A stretch of 64,000 nucleotides of DNA from Euryodendron excelsum (GCA_033060915.1 CM065377.1:39535183-39599182), one strand, 5' to 3'; counted from the stretch's first letter, positions 34,301 through 47,300 are shown. Translations and numbers: made by a program. Notes: generated by a model from the sequence alone, not told the origin.

Positions 34301-36405
34301 GAAAACCCAAGTGGGTTAGGAGAGAGAAGAGAGAGGGGGAAAGTGTGAAAATTTAAATGGAGAACCTACCTTGTATCTCGTTTATTTGCGCGCCTTACTT
34401 GTCTTCGATCTTCGGTCTTCATCTTCAATCTTTGGTCTTCGATCTTCAATCTCCAAGAGTGGTCTTCAAGCTTTAGATTGCAGCTCTTCAAGTTTTTGAA
34501 GGAAGGTCGAAGGTTAGTGTATAAGTGTATGAGGGTGTGTATGAGTGTATAGGAGGCTAGGGTTTGTGTATGGTGGCTAGGGTTTGGAAAACCTAAGAAA
34601 GCTAGGGTTTTTAGTGTGCACCAGCTCTGTATATCGAAATATATGATTTTTGGTTTGAGTTTGTGGATCCCTTTCACGTTGAATGAGGCTCTGTATTTAT
34701 AGAGGTTGGACAACATTGGTGCCTGTTGTAGTGGCGCCAGGCTAAAGTTTGCACTGGCGCCACTAGGAATAGCGCCAGGCCATTTTTTGGCTTGGCGCCA
34801 GCCATTTAGGAAATGTTTAAGGTTGGCAAACAACGTATCTTTGACTAGATTTGGGCGCCTGTACTAGTGACTACCATGCAATTTTTAGCCTAGCTTCATT
34901 AGGAGTGGCATCGGAAAGTCCGGGAATGATTTGGAGGAGTCGGGAATGACCCGAAAGGCCAGAAAGGAGCAAGAACACTTAAAATAGTGTCCTGGAGGTA
35001 TTTGACTTGAAAAGTGAGGATAAGATGTGTCGGAAAGGTTGACCGGGCCTTTAGGGGCAAAACGGTCAATCGGACCGGGAAACTGCCGGGACAGACTCGT
35101 ATGGTCCCAGAAGAAGACTTGGAATCTGAAAACATTATTCAGAATGTTCCCGGAGGTTGCTGGTTTGATTTCCAGAGCCGGCGTGGTCGGAAAAGGAGAC
35201 CGGCCCACCAGGGGCAAAACGGTCATTTCGTACCGGGTTGGCCGGAACTGACTCGGAATGATCCAAAAAGATAAAATGAGGTTGAGAACACTATAAAAAT
35301 TAGTCTCAGGAGGTTACCGATTTGATACCCAGAGCCGGTGTGGTCGAAAAAGGAGATCGGGCCACTAGGGGCAAAACGGTCATTTTGTACCAGGTTGGCC
35401 GGAACTGACTCAGAATGATCCGAAAAGGTAAAGGAAGGTTGAGAATACTATAAGAAGCAATCTCAGAGGGTTACCGGTTTAATACCCAGAGCCGGTGTGG
35501 TTCCCGGGGCATTCGGATGCCTAGGGGCAAAATGGTCATCTTGATCGGAAAGTCTCGGAAAAGGTCCATAGGGCAGTTTGGTCATTTTTCACCGAAGTGG
35601 GCTAAGAGACACTGGTGTTGACCTAGGTTTTGAGTGCTTTCGCCACTCTGACGACGGTCGTCGTGACACAGGGGTTTGTTGGCAATTCCCTATATTGACC
35701 TATTTGTGAGTATTTCCGCTACTCTAACGGTTTTGTGAGTAGTTTCATTACTCGGACCGTCTCGAGGAATAAACTGTCTCGAGAGAGGGATTGGAAAGGG
35801 GACTTATCGTCTTCGAAGAGACGTGCCTGAGTTGGAACCGTCTCGAGGAATAAACTGTCTCGAGAGTGAGATTGAAAAGGGGACTTATCTCCTCCAAGGA
35901 GACGTGCCTAGGATTGAAACTGTCTTGAGGAATAAACTGTCTCAAGAGAGGGGTTGGAAAGGGGTCTTACTGCCTTCGAAAAGACGTGCCTGGGTTGGAA
36001 CCGTCTCAAGGAATAAACTATCTCGAGAGTGGGATTGGAAAGGGGACTTATCGTCTCCGAAGAGACGTGCCTGGGATTGGAACCATCTCGAGGAATAAAC
36101 TGTCTCGAGAGAGAGGTTGGAAAGAGGCCTTACCACCTTCGAAAAGACGTGCCTGGGTTGGAACCGTCTCGAGGAATAAACTGTCTCGAGAGTGGAGTTG
36201 GAATCGGAAAGGAAAGGACAATGCCTCTAAGAGCATTTTGGTCATTTTGCCTCTACTTGGGCCTGACAGGCCCGCGAAGTGATGGACAGACGGGATTTGG
36301 ACCTAGGGAATTGGTTTCGATAGGAATATGCCCACAATGACTTGAAAACAAGTCTGGACTGAGTGTAGACTGCCGAGCGATCAAAAATGGGGTGCTTACA
36401 ATGCC
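31305..36405 (-). mobile_element. Solo LTR, subfamily A, 5,091 bp, TSD ATGCC
   Basis: LTR proper is 31,310-36,400, minus-oriented from TGTAAGCACC (36,400 down) to ..GGGCGCGATA (31,310; expected ..GACA, one mutation). The 5 bp ATGCC flanks both ends (31,305-31,309 and 36,401-36,405), and no PBS or PPT adjoins, so this is a solo LTR left by recombination. It sits inside E2's coding remnant. It carries six ~81-bp CTCGAG repeats (35,745-36,210), 157-bp repeats, GGCGCCA palindromes (34,721-34,800), CTATAAATACAG (minus, 34,691-34,702) and a GTAGG donor at 34,369. Confidence 0.9.
35745..36210. repeat. ~81-bp tandem repeats in U3 of solo LTR
   Basis: Six units, each with CTCGAGGAATAAACTGTCTC and GAGACGTGCCT; starts of the TGCCT..TTGGAACC core lie near 35,825, 35,906, 35,988, 36,067 and 36,149. 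Diverged versions with fewer units are at 42,395-42,735 and 52,420-52,650. They are absent from the A LTR at 56,153-60,490. Copy number explains part of the LTR length differences. Confidence 0.8.
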
Positions 36406-36687
36406 CTAGCCCATATCCTCGTAATTGAAGAGTTCCTCTTTCAGGTGGGCCTCAGCTTCAGCATACTTAGGGTGCAAGAATTCCTCTCCCCAGCCATCTA
36501 TAGGTACCGTATCATCGGGAATGTTTGCAATGGGTTCATCCACGGGCCAATCAAGAGGACCTTGCTCTCCACTTGTATTGTAAAGATAGATAGGGCATGG
36601 TGGTAGTTCTTCCTCCCAGTCATTTTTTTCCTCAGTGCCCAACTCGCCCTCGAAGTACTCTGCAGTTATGATGCCATCCGGATCTTC
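36406..36687 (-). pseudogene. Acidic post-gag segment of E2
   Basis: The minus-strand frame 36,642-36,406 is strongly acidic (EEKNDWEEELPP.., HPKYAEAEAHLKEELFNYED). In related elements an acidic linker of this sort lies after Gag, but no protease follows here. It is separated from the gag C-terminus by a stop near 36,690 and from its own continuation (31,304 down) by the solo LTR. Confidence 0.5.
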
Positions 36688-38122
36688 CTAGTCTTCGATG
36701 ATGATGTTGATAGCATGGTCTGGCAAGGGATTTGCCATGACATTGGGAGTGGGGGCCGGTTTTGTTTCTTGGGTGTTGATGACCTTGTTGTCAATGAGGT
36801 CTCGGTTCTTATGCTTCAAAGAGACACAGTATTTTGTGTCATGCCCCTGCCCCCCAGAATGGTACTTGCAGGTAAGGGCAGGGTTGAAAGTTGGCGGCAA
36901 CGGGCTTGGCAATGGCCACGGGGTAATAGGGTTTATGTGCTTGGCCTTGAGGAGCTCATGATAGGCCTCTGTTTGGGTGCATGCCAAACGTGTGAATTCT
37001 TGGTTCCATCAGTTGTTTTTGCTGGGGTTAAGGTATGGTTGGGCTGTAACAGGTCCTGTTGTGGGTGATTGGGTATTTGCACTGGGGATGTTGATGATGG
37101 GGGCAGGCGATGGTGGCCGAGCTTGGTATTGGGGGTAGTATGGCTGTTGTTATGTAGGTAGGATGGCAGATACTTCTCTTTCTTTCTTGTCAGTACCTCG
37201 AGTGGTTGCTAATTTCTTAGCCGCATTTGCGAATCCCTCACTTGTCTTGGTATAGGAGTCCGTCATTTCCCCTTGCATTATCAACTTAGAAAAACTCTTT
37301 ACGATGCTCAGGCACAGATGTTCATAGTAAAATCCTTGGAAGGTGTTCATAAACAACTGCACATACTCTTTTTCTAGCAATGGGGGGTTGACTTAAGCGG
37401 CCGCCTCCCTCCACCTCAGAGCGAAACTCTTAAAGCTCTCTTTCTCTCCTCGAGTCATCATCATCAAGGCATATCAATCCATGGTTAGATCACTGTTGCG
37501 GTGGTATTAGGATCGGAAGGCTGAGACCAATTCGTTCCAAGTTGTTATCTTTCTCAAATCTAAATGGGCAAACCATTGCAGTGCAGGCCCAGTCAAGCTA
37601 TGTTGGAACAGTTGCATCAGGAGTTTAGTGTCATTCCCATGGCCACTTAATGCCCCCAGCGTATAACCTCAGGTGAGCCACGGGATCTCCATTTCCATCA
37701 TACTTTTGGAAATCGGACATCCTAAATTTGGGCGGCCTTGCGTGGTCAGGGAAGAAGTAGAGTTCATCATAGGATGTCCCACCGAAGGTGTCATGACCTT
37801 GTAGGCTGCGCAGGGACTCTTCTAAGCCTTGTATCTTAAGATCGGGAGGGTTCAGGCCTTCCTTCTTCGATGTGGCAGTTAGCAAGATGGTTTCAGGGTT
37901 GTCCTCTTCTCCTTCCTCAATGTGCACCATTTTGGGGAGTTCTTTTTTTTCCCCTACATTGTCGATTCGTAGGACGACCCCTGGCGAGACAATTTCAATT
38001 TCTTTGGGGTGGGATCTTGAGGCTGACGGATTCATGGGAGGTCCTTTGAAGTCCATTAGTTGCATGAGCTTGAACATCTCGTCTATCTTTGCCTTCATTT
38101 CGTTCACTTCTTCACGTGTCAC
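36688..38122 (-). pseudogene. Ogre/Tat-type gag of E2, disrupted
   Basis: The frame 38,122-37,631 holds the N-terminal region: a helical MTREEVNEMKAKIDEMFKLM, then LEESLRSLQGHDTFG and PPKFRMSDFQKYDGNGDPVAHL, the typical entry of the Ogre/Tat gag core. After a frameshift near 37,640 the core continues with stops (SLTGPALQWF, ESFKSFALRWREAAA). 37,380-37,150 holds QLFMNTFQGFYYEHL. The C-terminus (36,987-36,688) has the CKYHSGGQGHDTKYC knuckle-like motif and LKHKNRDLIDNKV, as in E1. Several in-frame stops make it inactive. Gag would assemble particles. The start codon is unclear: ATG at 38,164 (MSSEGNTLD) is a plausible candidate. Confidence 0.8.
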
Positions 38123-39761
38123 TGAGTTGTTCTACTGATCGAGAGTGTTGCCTTCACTTGACATTTGTGCTGCTCGCTGTCGGGTAAGGACTGGTGTTCG
38201 GAGTACGGGAGTCACTCATGTTCCTCTCTTTCCTTTTTTTTGCAGCAATGGTGACCTAAAATGCAAGTAGTCTCACCAAGAACTATTGCTAGTCTTTTGA
38301 TGAGACAGGGGAGAATGGAAAAATAAAGGAAAACAAAACAAAAGAATTATATGTTAGGTTTTGGATTTGGAAAGATTTTATGCAATGCATGTCCAAGGGA
38401 TACCCTTACCTTTTGAGGGGAGCTAAGCATGATGCTTTGGCTCATGTTTGTAGATAGGGGGTTGCCCCTGCATGCAATACTATACCTGTGCCTGTTCATT
38501 ATTCATTCATACATTCATTCATTTGTCAACAATAACAATTTTATTAGGATGAATTCTCTTTGGGACATAGAATTTCTCAAAAATACATCGAAATGGGGAG
38601 GGGGAACATTTTCCTTAGGACTTTCGCCTATTCTATATTTACATCATGTTATCCTAAGCTACTCTTGAGTCTTCGAATTCACCTCCTTGAACAAGAGTTG
38701 GTGGGAGACCTTGATGTGAATTGCCCCTTCGTCTTCATGGCAACCCTATCTCCATGAGTAGGGAGGGATTAGGGCCCCTCCTCATGAGATGACTTTGATA
38801 CATGCCATGAACCCTTAGGGTCTCTTGGTACCCTTAGGAGTTTCCGGTTGACTTAATTTGAGCGAGAAGATCTTTGAGCCTTTCTCTGGGGGTTGATTAG
38901 ATGCATGAAGATACAATGACTTGAGTTACTTTAGGAACTCTTGTCTTGGTATGAATTCCGATGCATGAATAGTTATGCTGCATATACATAATACAATGGC
39001 ATGAATTGAATAGCATAACAGTATGGATTAATCAGCATATATAAGGGAAAATAAAGTGGTCACCCTTTCCTCCTTAGTTTTGAAATTAACGCATGTGTTC
39101 TAAATTTGGCAGATGTTCAACTATGTATGGGGTGCTACATGAGCATGAAGTTGGAGGTTTACTAATGTTTCCTAAAAAAGCTCAGTTCTCAAACCTTCAA
39201 ACCTCTGGCATCCACTCCCGGAAGGGTAAACTCCATCTTTGGTTGGTGATTCAAGCGGGGGAACTATCAAAAGACCGTAGGCTAAGAAAATGACACACCA
39301 TCTACCCACAGTCAATATACTATTCCCCCTTCTATCTGGAAAGGTAGTGACCAGGTAATATATGCAAGATGCAAATGCAAGTGACTGCGCCAAGTGTGTG
39401 TGAAATTTTTAAAAATGGAGGAAAGGACCTAACAACACATATCACATCATGTCCATTCATTCACATAAATAGCAATAAATAAGACATAAAATAAAATGTG
39501 AACTAAGGTCCACCTACAAAAGGAAAATGCAAAGAGTTAGTAACTTTTCGAAAAACTCAATGCAAGGTCAAAAGGAAGGCCAATGCAAGAGCACGAATGT
39601 AAATAATGAATGCAAGTGATGACAATTGTTTGAAAATCGTTTTGAAAAATAAGATTTTGGAAACTAGGAAAATTTGAACAGTTGATAAAACTAGACAAAG
39701 CAACCAGGTATTCTGGGTGAGTGAAGGGTGAAGAGGCATGTTAATGGCCTAACCCTCTAAG
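38123..39761 (-). other. E2 untranslated leader
   Basis: No gene seen. Partly homologous to the E1 leader in reverse. An acceptor-like TGCATTTTAG|GTCACC lies near 38,257 on the minus strand, roughly where E1 has its acceptor. Confidence 0.5.
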
Positions 39762-39771
39762 TATCGCCAGC
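39762..39771 (-). promoter_or_regulatory. Damaged primer-binding site of E2
   Basis: Just inside the LTR end the minus strand reads CTGGCGATACTTAGAGGG, whereas E1 reads CTGGCGACTCCACTGGAGACACTTAG... Twelve bases (CTCCACTGGAGA) are missing, removing most of the PBS, so E2 could not prime reverse transcription as it stands. Confidence 0.7.
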
Positions 39772-41110
39772 TGTCACGCCCCGATTTTTTAGTGTCCAAG
39801 GTCCTTTCGGCTTGGAGACAAAAAGCACAAAACTCTGTCACTATAACTTATCCTCCTAGAAGGACGAGTGCAACTAGGTTTGAATTGATTTGATTAAGGG
39901 CTTTTTAGAAAAATAGGAGTCGTCACCTAACTTGATTAAGGTGAGTTAGGACATCCAAAACTAAGTGTTAATTTGAAGATTAAACTTATGGTTTTTGGAA
40001 AAGACTTTGAAATTCTCGAGAGAGAGGGTTTTTAAGAAAGTAGGTTGTTTGTCAACCTTTGGCAAGATTTAAGCCCTTTTCGAAAATAACTCTATTTTGG
40101 TCTTTTGAAAATAGAAATCTATGGCCCAGGGGTTGGTTAGGTGTAGGGAAGATATCTTAGGATCATCACCCTACCCCGCCCTTTCGATACCTACATGTCT
40201 AATCACCCTTTGTTCACTCACTAGAATAACCGGTTACCATTATCCACTTAATATTGACTTTTAAAATTTTAAAAATGGGGTTTGGCCATCACTTTTCAAA
40301 TGAATGATGCATGATGCAAGATCTAGAATAAGTTAGGAAAACATAGGAGTTTTGAAGGAGTTTGAGATGAAAACTTTGAATTGATTGAAGTTTTTGAAAA
40401 GGGGATTGGAGTTGAAATAGAAGTTATGACCACACCATTTTAGGTTGCCTACATATCTCATTTGGCGAGAATCAGGTCGTTCCTAGTTCGGGCAAGAGCC
40501 TGGTAGAAAATAGGAGCACTAGGGCCTTTGAAAAATTTGAAGACACTTTGAGGTCTTTGAAAATTTTTTGAAGACGCTTTGAGGACTTTGGAAAGAGAGA
40601 ACTTGAGAGTTTTGATTTGGAATTGGATGTCAGGGTGTTCTTGAAATAGAACTTTAAAGGCTTCTGAAAGTGCTCTTGAGATAGGATTTTGAAGTGTTTT
40701 GAAATGTTTTTGGGACAACTCAAGAGAGTTTCAGAGGTGCTTTGAAATAACTCAAGAGAGTTTTGATTTCTTGTTTTGAAAACCTTAGGGGTAGGGTTTT
40801 GAGATGTTTTTGTGAACTTATCTTAGAAAAAGCTTTCAAAAGTGATTTTGGAATCCTAATATGGACAACCTTGGGAGTTGTTCTTGATGTATCACGTTCC
40901 TTTGGAATTCCTAACCATAAAAGGGGTAGGGACACCTTAGGCTTGTGAGTTTTTGAAAATATTTTTAAATATAGAGGGTAGGAGTATTTGGAATGGTTGT
41001 GGAGTTGGTTTTTTTGAAATCTCAAGAACATAGGAGGCTTTAGAAGAATGGGTTATGAGAATAGTTTTAAATGGAAAGGTCATTTAAACAGGATTCATGA
41101 GTTGGGACCT

Positions 41111-41430
41111 TGAAGTACACTAACCTAAGTTAGGTTGGTCAAATGTTAGGGGTGACCTAAGGCTAACTAACTCAGGTTAGGTTAACATAGGGTTAAGACG
41201 ACCTAGGGTTTGGTTAACCTAGGGTTAAGGTGACCTAGGGTTAACTAACTTGGGTTAGGTTAACCTAAGGTCAAGGTGACCTATGGTTAACAAATTAAGG
41301 TAGGGTTAACCTAGGGTTAGGGTGACCTAGGGTTGGTCCACTAGAGTCAAGTTAACCTATGGTTGGATAACTAGGGTCAAGTTATCCAAGGGTTGGATAA
41401 TTAGGGTCAAGTTAGCCTAGGGTTGAGTTG
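41111..41430. repeat. Telomere-like degenerate repeat tract (E2 LTR)
   Basis: Homologue of 5,551-5,895, with the same TTAACCTAGGGTTA and GGTGACCTA words. It is shorter by a few units near its right end. Confidence 0.75.
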
Positions 41431-43309
41431 GAAGATGGTTTTGAAAGGTGGTTTAATGTATTTTTGGAATGAGTTTTGAAAAACAAATCATGTTATACAA
41501 AGGACTTTGGTCGAAAACCTTTTTGAAGATAATTTTCATGAAAATTTGACTCTAGCCAAGAATATAGTTTATATGGTTGGTGTTTGATGACCATTCCAAA
41601 GAAGGTTTCCTTAAGACCATTATAACCACTATCTTGGCATGAGTATGGAGTCCGAAAATCATTATGATGATAACAACTTTTTGAAACACCATTTTTAATG
41701 CAAGATGGAGAGAATGAATTTTTTAAAACCATTTTTGAAAAAGGATTTTAAAAACCATTTTTAAAGCAAACCATTCCAACAAGAGGGGGTTCTTATGATC
41801 AAATAAAAGGGAGACCACTCAAGAGAGGGTTCCATGGGGCCATTCCAACCACTAAATTTGAGAGAATGGAAGCCTTGGGAACTAGAGAGTTAGAAAATAA
41901 TTCTTATGCAAGTTGAAATGTAATGATGTAAAAGTGTGAGTTAAAGGGTTAGTGGGGGACTTTCTAAGGCATGATTTCTAAAGTATCATCCTAAGCTTTA
42001 GGGAGCCAACTCTTGGAGCCATTTTGAGAGGGGCATTAAATTTGAAATTGACATGGAAATAAGAGTAGTGCAAACTTTGTGGAACATGATTATAAACACA
42101 AAAATGAAGCCAAGCACACAAAACATGATCAAGATAGCAAAATGCAAGGGGTCCTGAATACATACAAGGCTTTAAGCTACAACACATAAGCAAAGGGCTC
42201 CTAGGCCATTGTAAGCACCCCATTTTTGACCGCTCGGCAGTCTACACTCCGTCCAGACTTGTGCTAAAGTCAATGGGACGTATTCCAATCGAAACCAACT
42301 CTCAAAGTCTAAATCCCGTCTGTCCATTGCTTTGTGAGCCCACCAGGCCCAAATAGAGGCAAAATGATCAAAATGCCCTTAGAGGCATTATCCTTTCCAA
42401 TTCCAATCCCTCTCTTGAGACAGTTAATTCCTCGAGATGGTAAATCTACTCTAATCAGGCATGTCTTTCTGAAAACGATAAGACCCCTTTCTAATTCCAA
42501 TCCCTCTTTTGAGACAGTTGATTCCTCGATACGGTAAATCTACTCCAATCAGGTGCATCTTTCCGAAGACGATAAGACCCCTTTCCAATTTCAATCCCTC
42601 TTTTAAGATAGTTGATTCCTCGAGACGGTAAATCTACTCCAATCAGGCGCGTCTTTTTGAAGACAATAAGACCCCTTTCCAATTCCAATCCCTCTCTCGA
42701 GACAATTGATTCCTCGAGACGATCCGGCGAGTTTTTTGAAAAAAATCTCTTCAAAACGGTAAGTCCCTTTAAACCAGTCGACCGAGACGAGACCCCAAGT
42801 CCCTTAGATGGTAGAACAGTCCACCTTTGGCGCCTGCTAGCCCGCCAATGCAGAAATGTCCGTTTAGGCACGCCTTCCAAGAAAGTTGACTTCTCAGGCG
42901 CTAAGTCCCATTTAGCAGCTTCTCGAGATCAGGTAGTCTCGGGAATGATCGTGAACCGTCAGAATAGCGAAAATACTTACAAACATCGCAACCGTCAGAG
43001 TAGCAGAAATACTCGCAAATAGGTCAATATAGGGAATTGCCAACAAACCCCTGTATCACGTGACCACCGTCAAAGTGACGGAAACACTCAAAACCCAGGT
43101 CAACACTAGTGCCTGCTAGCCCACTTCGGTAAAAAATGACCAAACTACCCCTTGAGCCTTTTCCAACACGTTTCTCGAGAACACACCTGAGTCTTCAGAA
43201 TGGTAAGTCCAACCTTCTAAGATTGTCTTAAAAGCAGTCCGGCATGATTAGGTGCCTTCTAGTCAGTTTCGGGCCAATTCCGAGATTTTTCGGTCAAGAT
43301 GACCATTTC

Positions 43310-43860
43310 GCCCCTAGGCATCCGAATGCTCCGGGAACCACACCGGCTCTGGGTATCAAACCGGTAACCTCCCGAGAATGCTTCTTATAGTATTCTCAAC
43401 TTTCCTCTATCTTTCTGGATCATTCCGAGTCAGTTCCAGCAAACCCGGTGCAAAATAACCGTTTTGCCCCTAGTAGGCTGGTCTCCTTGTTCGACCACAC
43501 CGGCTCTGGGTATCAAACCAGTAACCTCCCGAGAATGCTTCTTATAGTATTCTAAACTTTCCTCTATCTTTCCGGATCATTCCGAGTCAATTCCAGCAAA
43601 CCCGGTGTAAAATGGCCATTTTGCCCTTGGTGGCCGGTCGCCTTTTTCTAGCCACGCCGGCTCTGGGTATCAAACCAATAACTTCCCTAGAATAATTTTT
43701 ATAGTATTCTCAAACTTTCCTTATCCTTTCGGATCATTCTAAGTCAGTTTCGGCAAATCCGGTGCAGAATGACCGTTTTGCCCCTAGTGGGCCACTCACC
43801 TTTTCCGACCACACCGGCTCTGGGTATCAAACCGGTAACCTTTGGGAACATTCTGAATAA
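43310..43860. repeat. 157-bp tandem repeats in U3 of A LTR
   Basis: Units aligned on GTTTTGCCCC begin at 43,461, 43,618 and 43,775, exactly 157 bp apart, each with a CACACCGGCTCTGGGTATCA passage. Homologous units occur at 35,170-35,530, 53,280-53,480 and 59,945-60,335, with different copy numbers. Confidence 0.8.
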
Positions 43861-44194
43861 TGTTTCCAAATCTCTAGTCTTCTTCCGGGATAGTCCGAGT
43901 CCGTCCCGGCAACTTCCCAATCCGATTGACTGTCTTGCCCCTAAAGGCCCGATTAACCCTTCTGACACATCCTATCTTCCTTTTTCAAGTCAAATACCTC
44001 CGAGACACTATTCTAAGTGTTCCTGCTCTTTTTCAGCCTTTCGGGTCATTCCTGGCCTCTTCAAATCATTCCTGGACTTTCTGAAGTCACTCCTAGTGAA
44101 GCCAGGTTAAAAATTGCATGGTAGTCACTAGTACAGGCGCCCAAATCTAGTCAAAGATACGTTGCTTGCTAACCTTAATAGTTTTCTAATTGGG

Positions 44195-44317
44195 CTAGCG
44201 CCACTGGTAGTGGCGCCAAGCCAATATTTGGCCTTGCGCCACTCCTAGTGGTGCCAAAAGCATTTTTGGCCTAGCGCCACTGCAACAAGCGTCAGGTCTT
44301 TCCTACCTCTATAAATA
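44195..44317 (+). promoter_or_regulatory. A-LTR promoter with GGCGCCA palindromes
   Basis: Units of the form TGGCGCCACT..AGTGGCGCCA in several degrees of decay (44,196-44,218, 44,236-44,254, 44,273-44,281) lie just upstream of TATAAATA at 44,310-44,317. The same design precedes the TATA box in the other A LTRs. Confidence 0.65.
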
Positions 44318-47300
44318 CAGAGCCTCATCCAGTGTGAAAGAGGTACGCAAACTCAATCTAAAAACACCAATATTCGATATACAGAGCTCAAATACTCCCT
44401 AAACCCTAGTTTCTCTAGGTTTTCCAAACCTTAGCCTCCTATACACTCACACACACCCCCATACACTTATACACTAGCCTCTAACCCTCCTTTGAAGACT
44501 TGAAGAGCTACAATCTGAAATTTTGAAGATTGAAGACAACTCTTGAAGATTGAAGATGAAGATCAAGACGAAGACCGAAGAAAAGCAAGGCGTGCAAAGC
44601 AAGCAAAATAAACAAGAGATAAGGTAGGCTTTCTCTTTACGTTTCTACACTTCCCCCTCTCTCTTCTCTCTCCTAAACCACTTGGATTTTCTCTATTTTA
44701 ATCCCCCATCTCTTTCCCCCCCTTTCTTTACATGCTTGAAACAAGGGGATTCCTGGTCCATGTGTAGGATTGGTCTATTGGAGAGTCACCGTGTCGAGGG
44801 CTTTCTTTTAGTCTAACCGGAGACCACGTGGGTTCGGTCCCCTTGATTATGTGGTGAAACCTTAACCTTGTATGTTCATGACCCCCAAATTTGCATTGTG
44901 CATATCATGATCTTGCATCTTCCAAAAATCGTTTTCAAAATCGTTTTCAAAATTTGCATTAAACTTGTTTTCAAAATTGCATCAAAATCCTCTTTTTCAA
45001 AACTTGTTTTTAAAATCACAATCCTAGGGTGATTCTAGCTTTTCCATGGCTAGAATTGCTTTAGGAAAATATTACATTTAAAGTGACCAATATGGTCCAT
45101 ATTTTCAACCCTTGTTGTTTTCAAAACCACTTTCTTAAAGTGGTTCTAACCTTCTTATGGTTAGAATCGCTTTAGGAAAGTGAGACGTTTTTATACTTTT
45201 CAAAAAACTCTCTTTTCAAAAGTCTCTCTTTCTAAAACCCTCTTTTTCAATATGATTTTTGAAAACTCTCCTTTTCAAAGTTGTTTTCAAAAACTCCCTC
45301 CAAAAATCTATTTTTCAAAACTTCTCTTTTTAAACTCCTATCCAAAACGCTCTCTTCAAAGTCCACTTTCCAAAAACGTTCCCTAGGTTTCCTTTTTAGA
45401 AAAACCTCTTCCTAAATCTCTTTCTTAAAAATCTCTTTCTAAGAAAACTCCTCACTAGGATCTCTTTCAAAAAACTCTCTCTCCTCAAAATTCACTTTCT
45501 AAAATCACTCCCTAAATTCACTTTCTTAAAAACTCTCTCCAACAATCTCCTTCCAAAAATCTTTCTAAAAAACTCTCCTTCCAAAATTTTCCCTCTAGAA
45601 ACTCCTCTCTAGGATTTCCTTCCAAAAACTTGTTTCTAAAAACACACTCTCCAAAAACTCTTTCCTTAGAGCCCAAGTTAAGCCCTAGAGCTAACAATTA
45701 GGAAACCCTAATTTTCTTTCCAAAAACATGGTTTTCAATATTGCCTTAATACCTAGGTTTCCAAAACCTCTTGTTTTCTACATCAAAACTATACAAGTTT
45801 CCAAAACCTATTTTCTACGTCAAAACTATAGTTTTCCAAATCTAGAGTTTCCAAAACCTTCCTTTCCAAATCCTTGTTAAATCAAATCTTCCCTTTAGGA
45901 AACCAAATTCAATCTCCCGTTTAGGAAACTAGATCCAATCCTTCGTTTTTAGAAACAAAATCAAACTTCTCTTTTAGAAATAAAATCCAATCCCTTCCTA
46001 ATCCAAATCTTTTCTAGTTCAAATCTTTCCTAATCTACTACTTTCCTAAATCTTAAGTTTCTAAAACTTGAACATAAAATCTTTCCTAAATTTTAAAACT
46101 TAACTTTCACATCTTTCCTAATTCAACCATTTCCTAACTCTATCCCTTTTCAAATCTTAACTTTTCAAATCTAAGTTTTCAAATCTTTCCTAAACTCAAC
46201 CTTTCCTAATCCCAAGATTTTCTAAAACTAAAACTCTAAAACTTTCTAAATCTTAAACTTTCTAAATTTCAAATCTTTCTAAATCCAAAACTTTCTAAAC
46301 TCAAAATTTACTTAATTCAAAGCCTTCTTAAGTTGAAACTTTCTTAATTCAAACCTTTTCTAAATCTTTCCTAATTTAAAATTTTTCTAAAATTCTAAAC
46401 TTTCCAACTTCAAAAACTTTCTTAAGTTAAGACTTTCTAAATCTAAAACTTTCTAAATTCTAAATTTTCTTAAAACTTTAAATCTTTCCAACTCTAAAAC
46501 TTTCTAAACTTAAAACTTTCTTATTTTCAAAACTTTGTCATTTTCAAAACCTTTCCTCTTTCAAAACCTTTCTTAAAATGAAACTTTCTTAATTCAAAAC
46601 TTTCCTAAATTGAAACTTTCTTAAAGTCAAAACTTTTCTAAGTTAAAACTTTCCTAATTCTAAAACTTTCCTATTTTGAAAACTTTCCTAAAGCGGAACT
46701 TTTCAAATTGAAACTTTCCTAAGATGACACTTTCCTAATTTGAACCTTTCTTAATTCAAATATTTTCTAAATTCAATCTTTCCTAATCTCCTAAACCTTC
46801 CACGTCGAGTCAAATCTTTCCTAAGTCTCTTTCCTAAGTCTAGGTTTCTTAAACCTCCATCTTTCCAAAATAAGTCTAAATATTTCTTCCAAGTTTTATC
46901 TTTTTAAATCAAAATCCAAGCTCTTCAATTCCAAAATTCTAAATTTCAATTTTCAAGCCTCTATTCTAAATTCAAACCAAATCCTTTTTCCAATCAAAAT
47001 CTCTTTCTTCCAATCCAACCTTCTATTTTCAATCGGACTCTTGTCCGAACTACGACTGACCTGATTCCTCCAAAAGGATACGTAGGCAACCCTCATTGGT
47101 GCGGTCATAACATTTTTTAAATTTCTATTTCCACAATCTTCTTTAAATTTCCAATTCTACAATTTTCTTCAAATCTCCAACTCCTCATTTTTCAAATCTT
47201 AAATTCCATAACCTTTTCAAATCTCCAATCTATTTTCAAACTTCCAATTTCAAATTTTTATTTCCAAATCTCTATTTTTAATTTTTCAAACTTTCTAATT

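Noticed and set aside
35014..36340. Several overlapping ORFs of 65-103 codons in U3 of the solo LTR
   Set aside because: They arise from the 81-bp and 157-bp repeats and occur on both strands.
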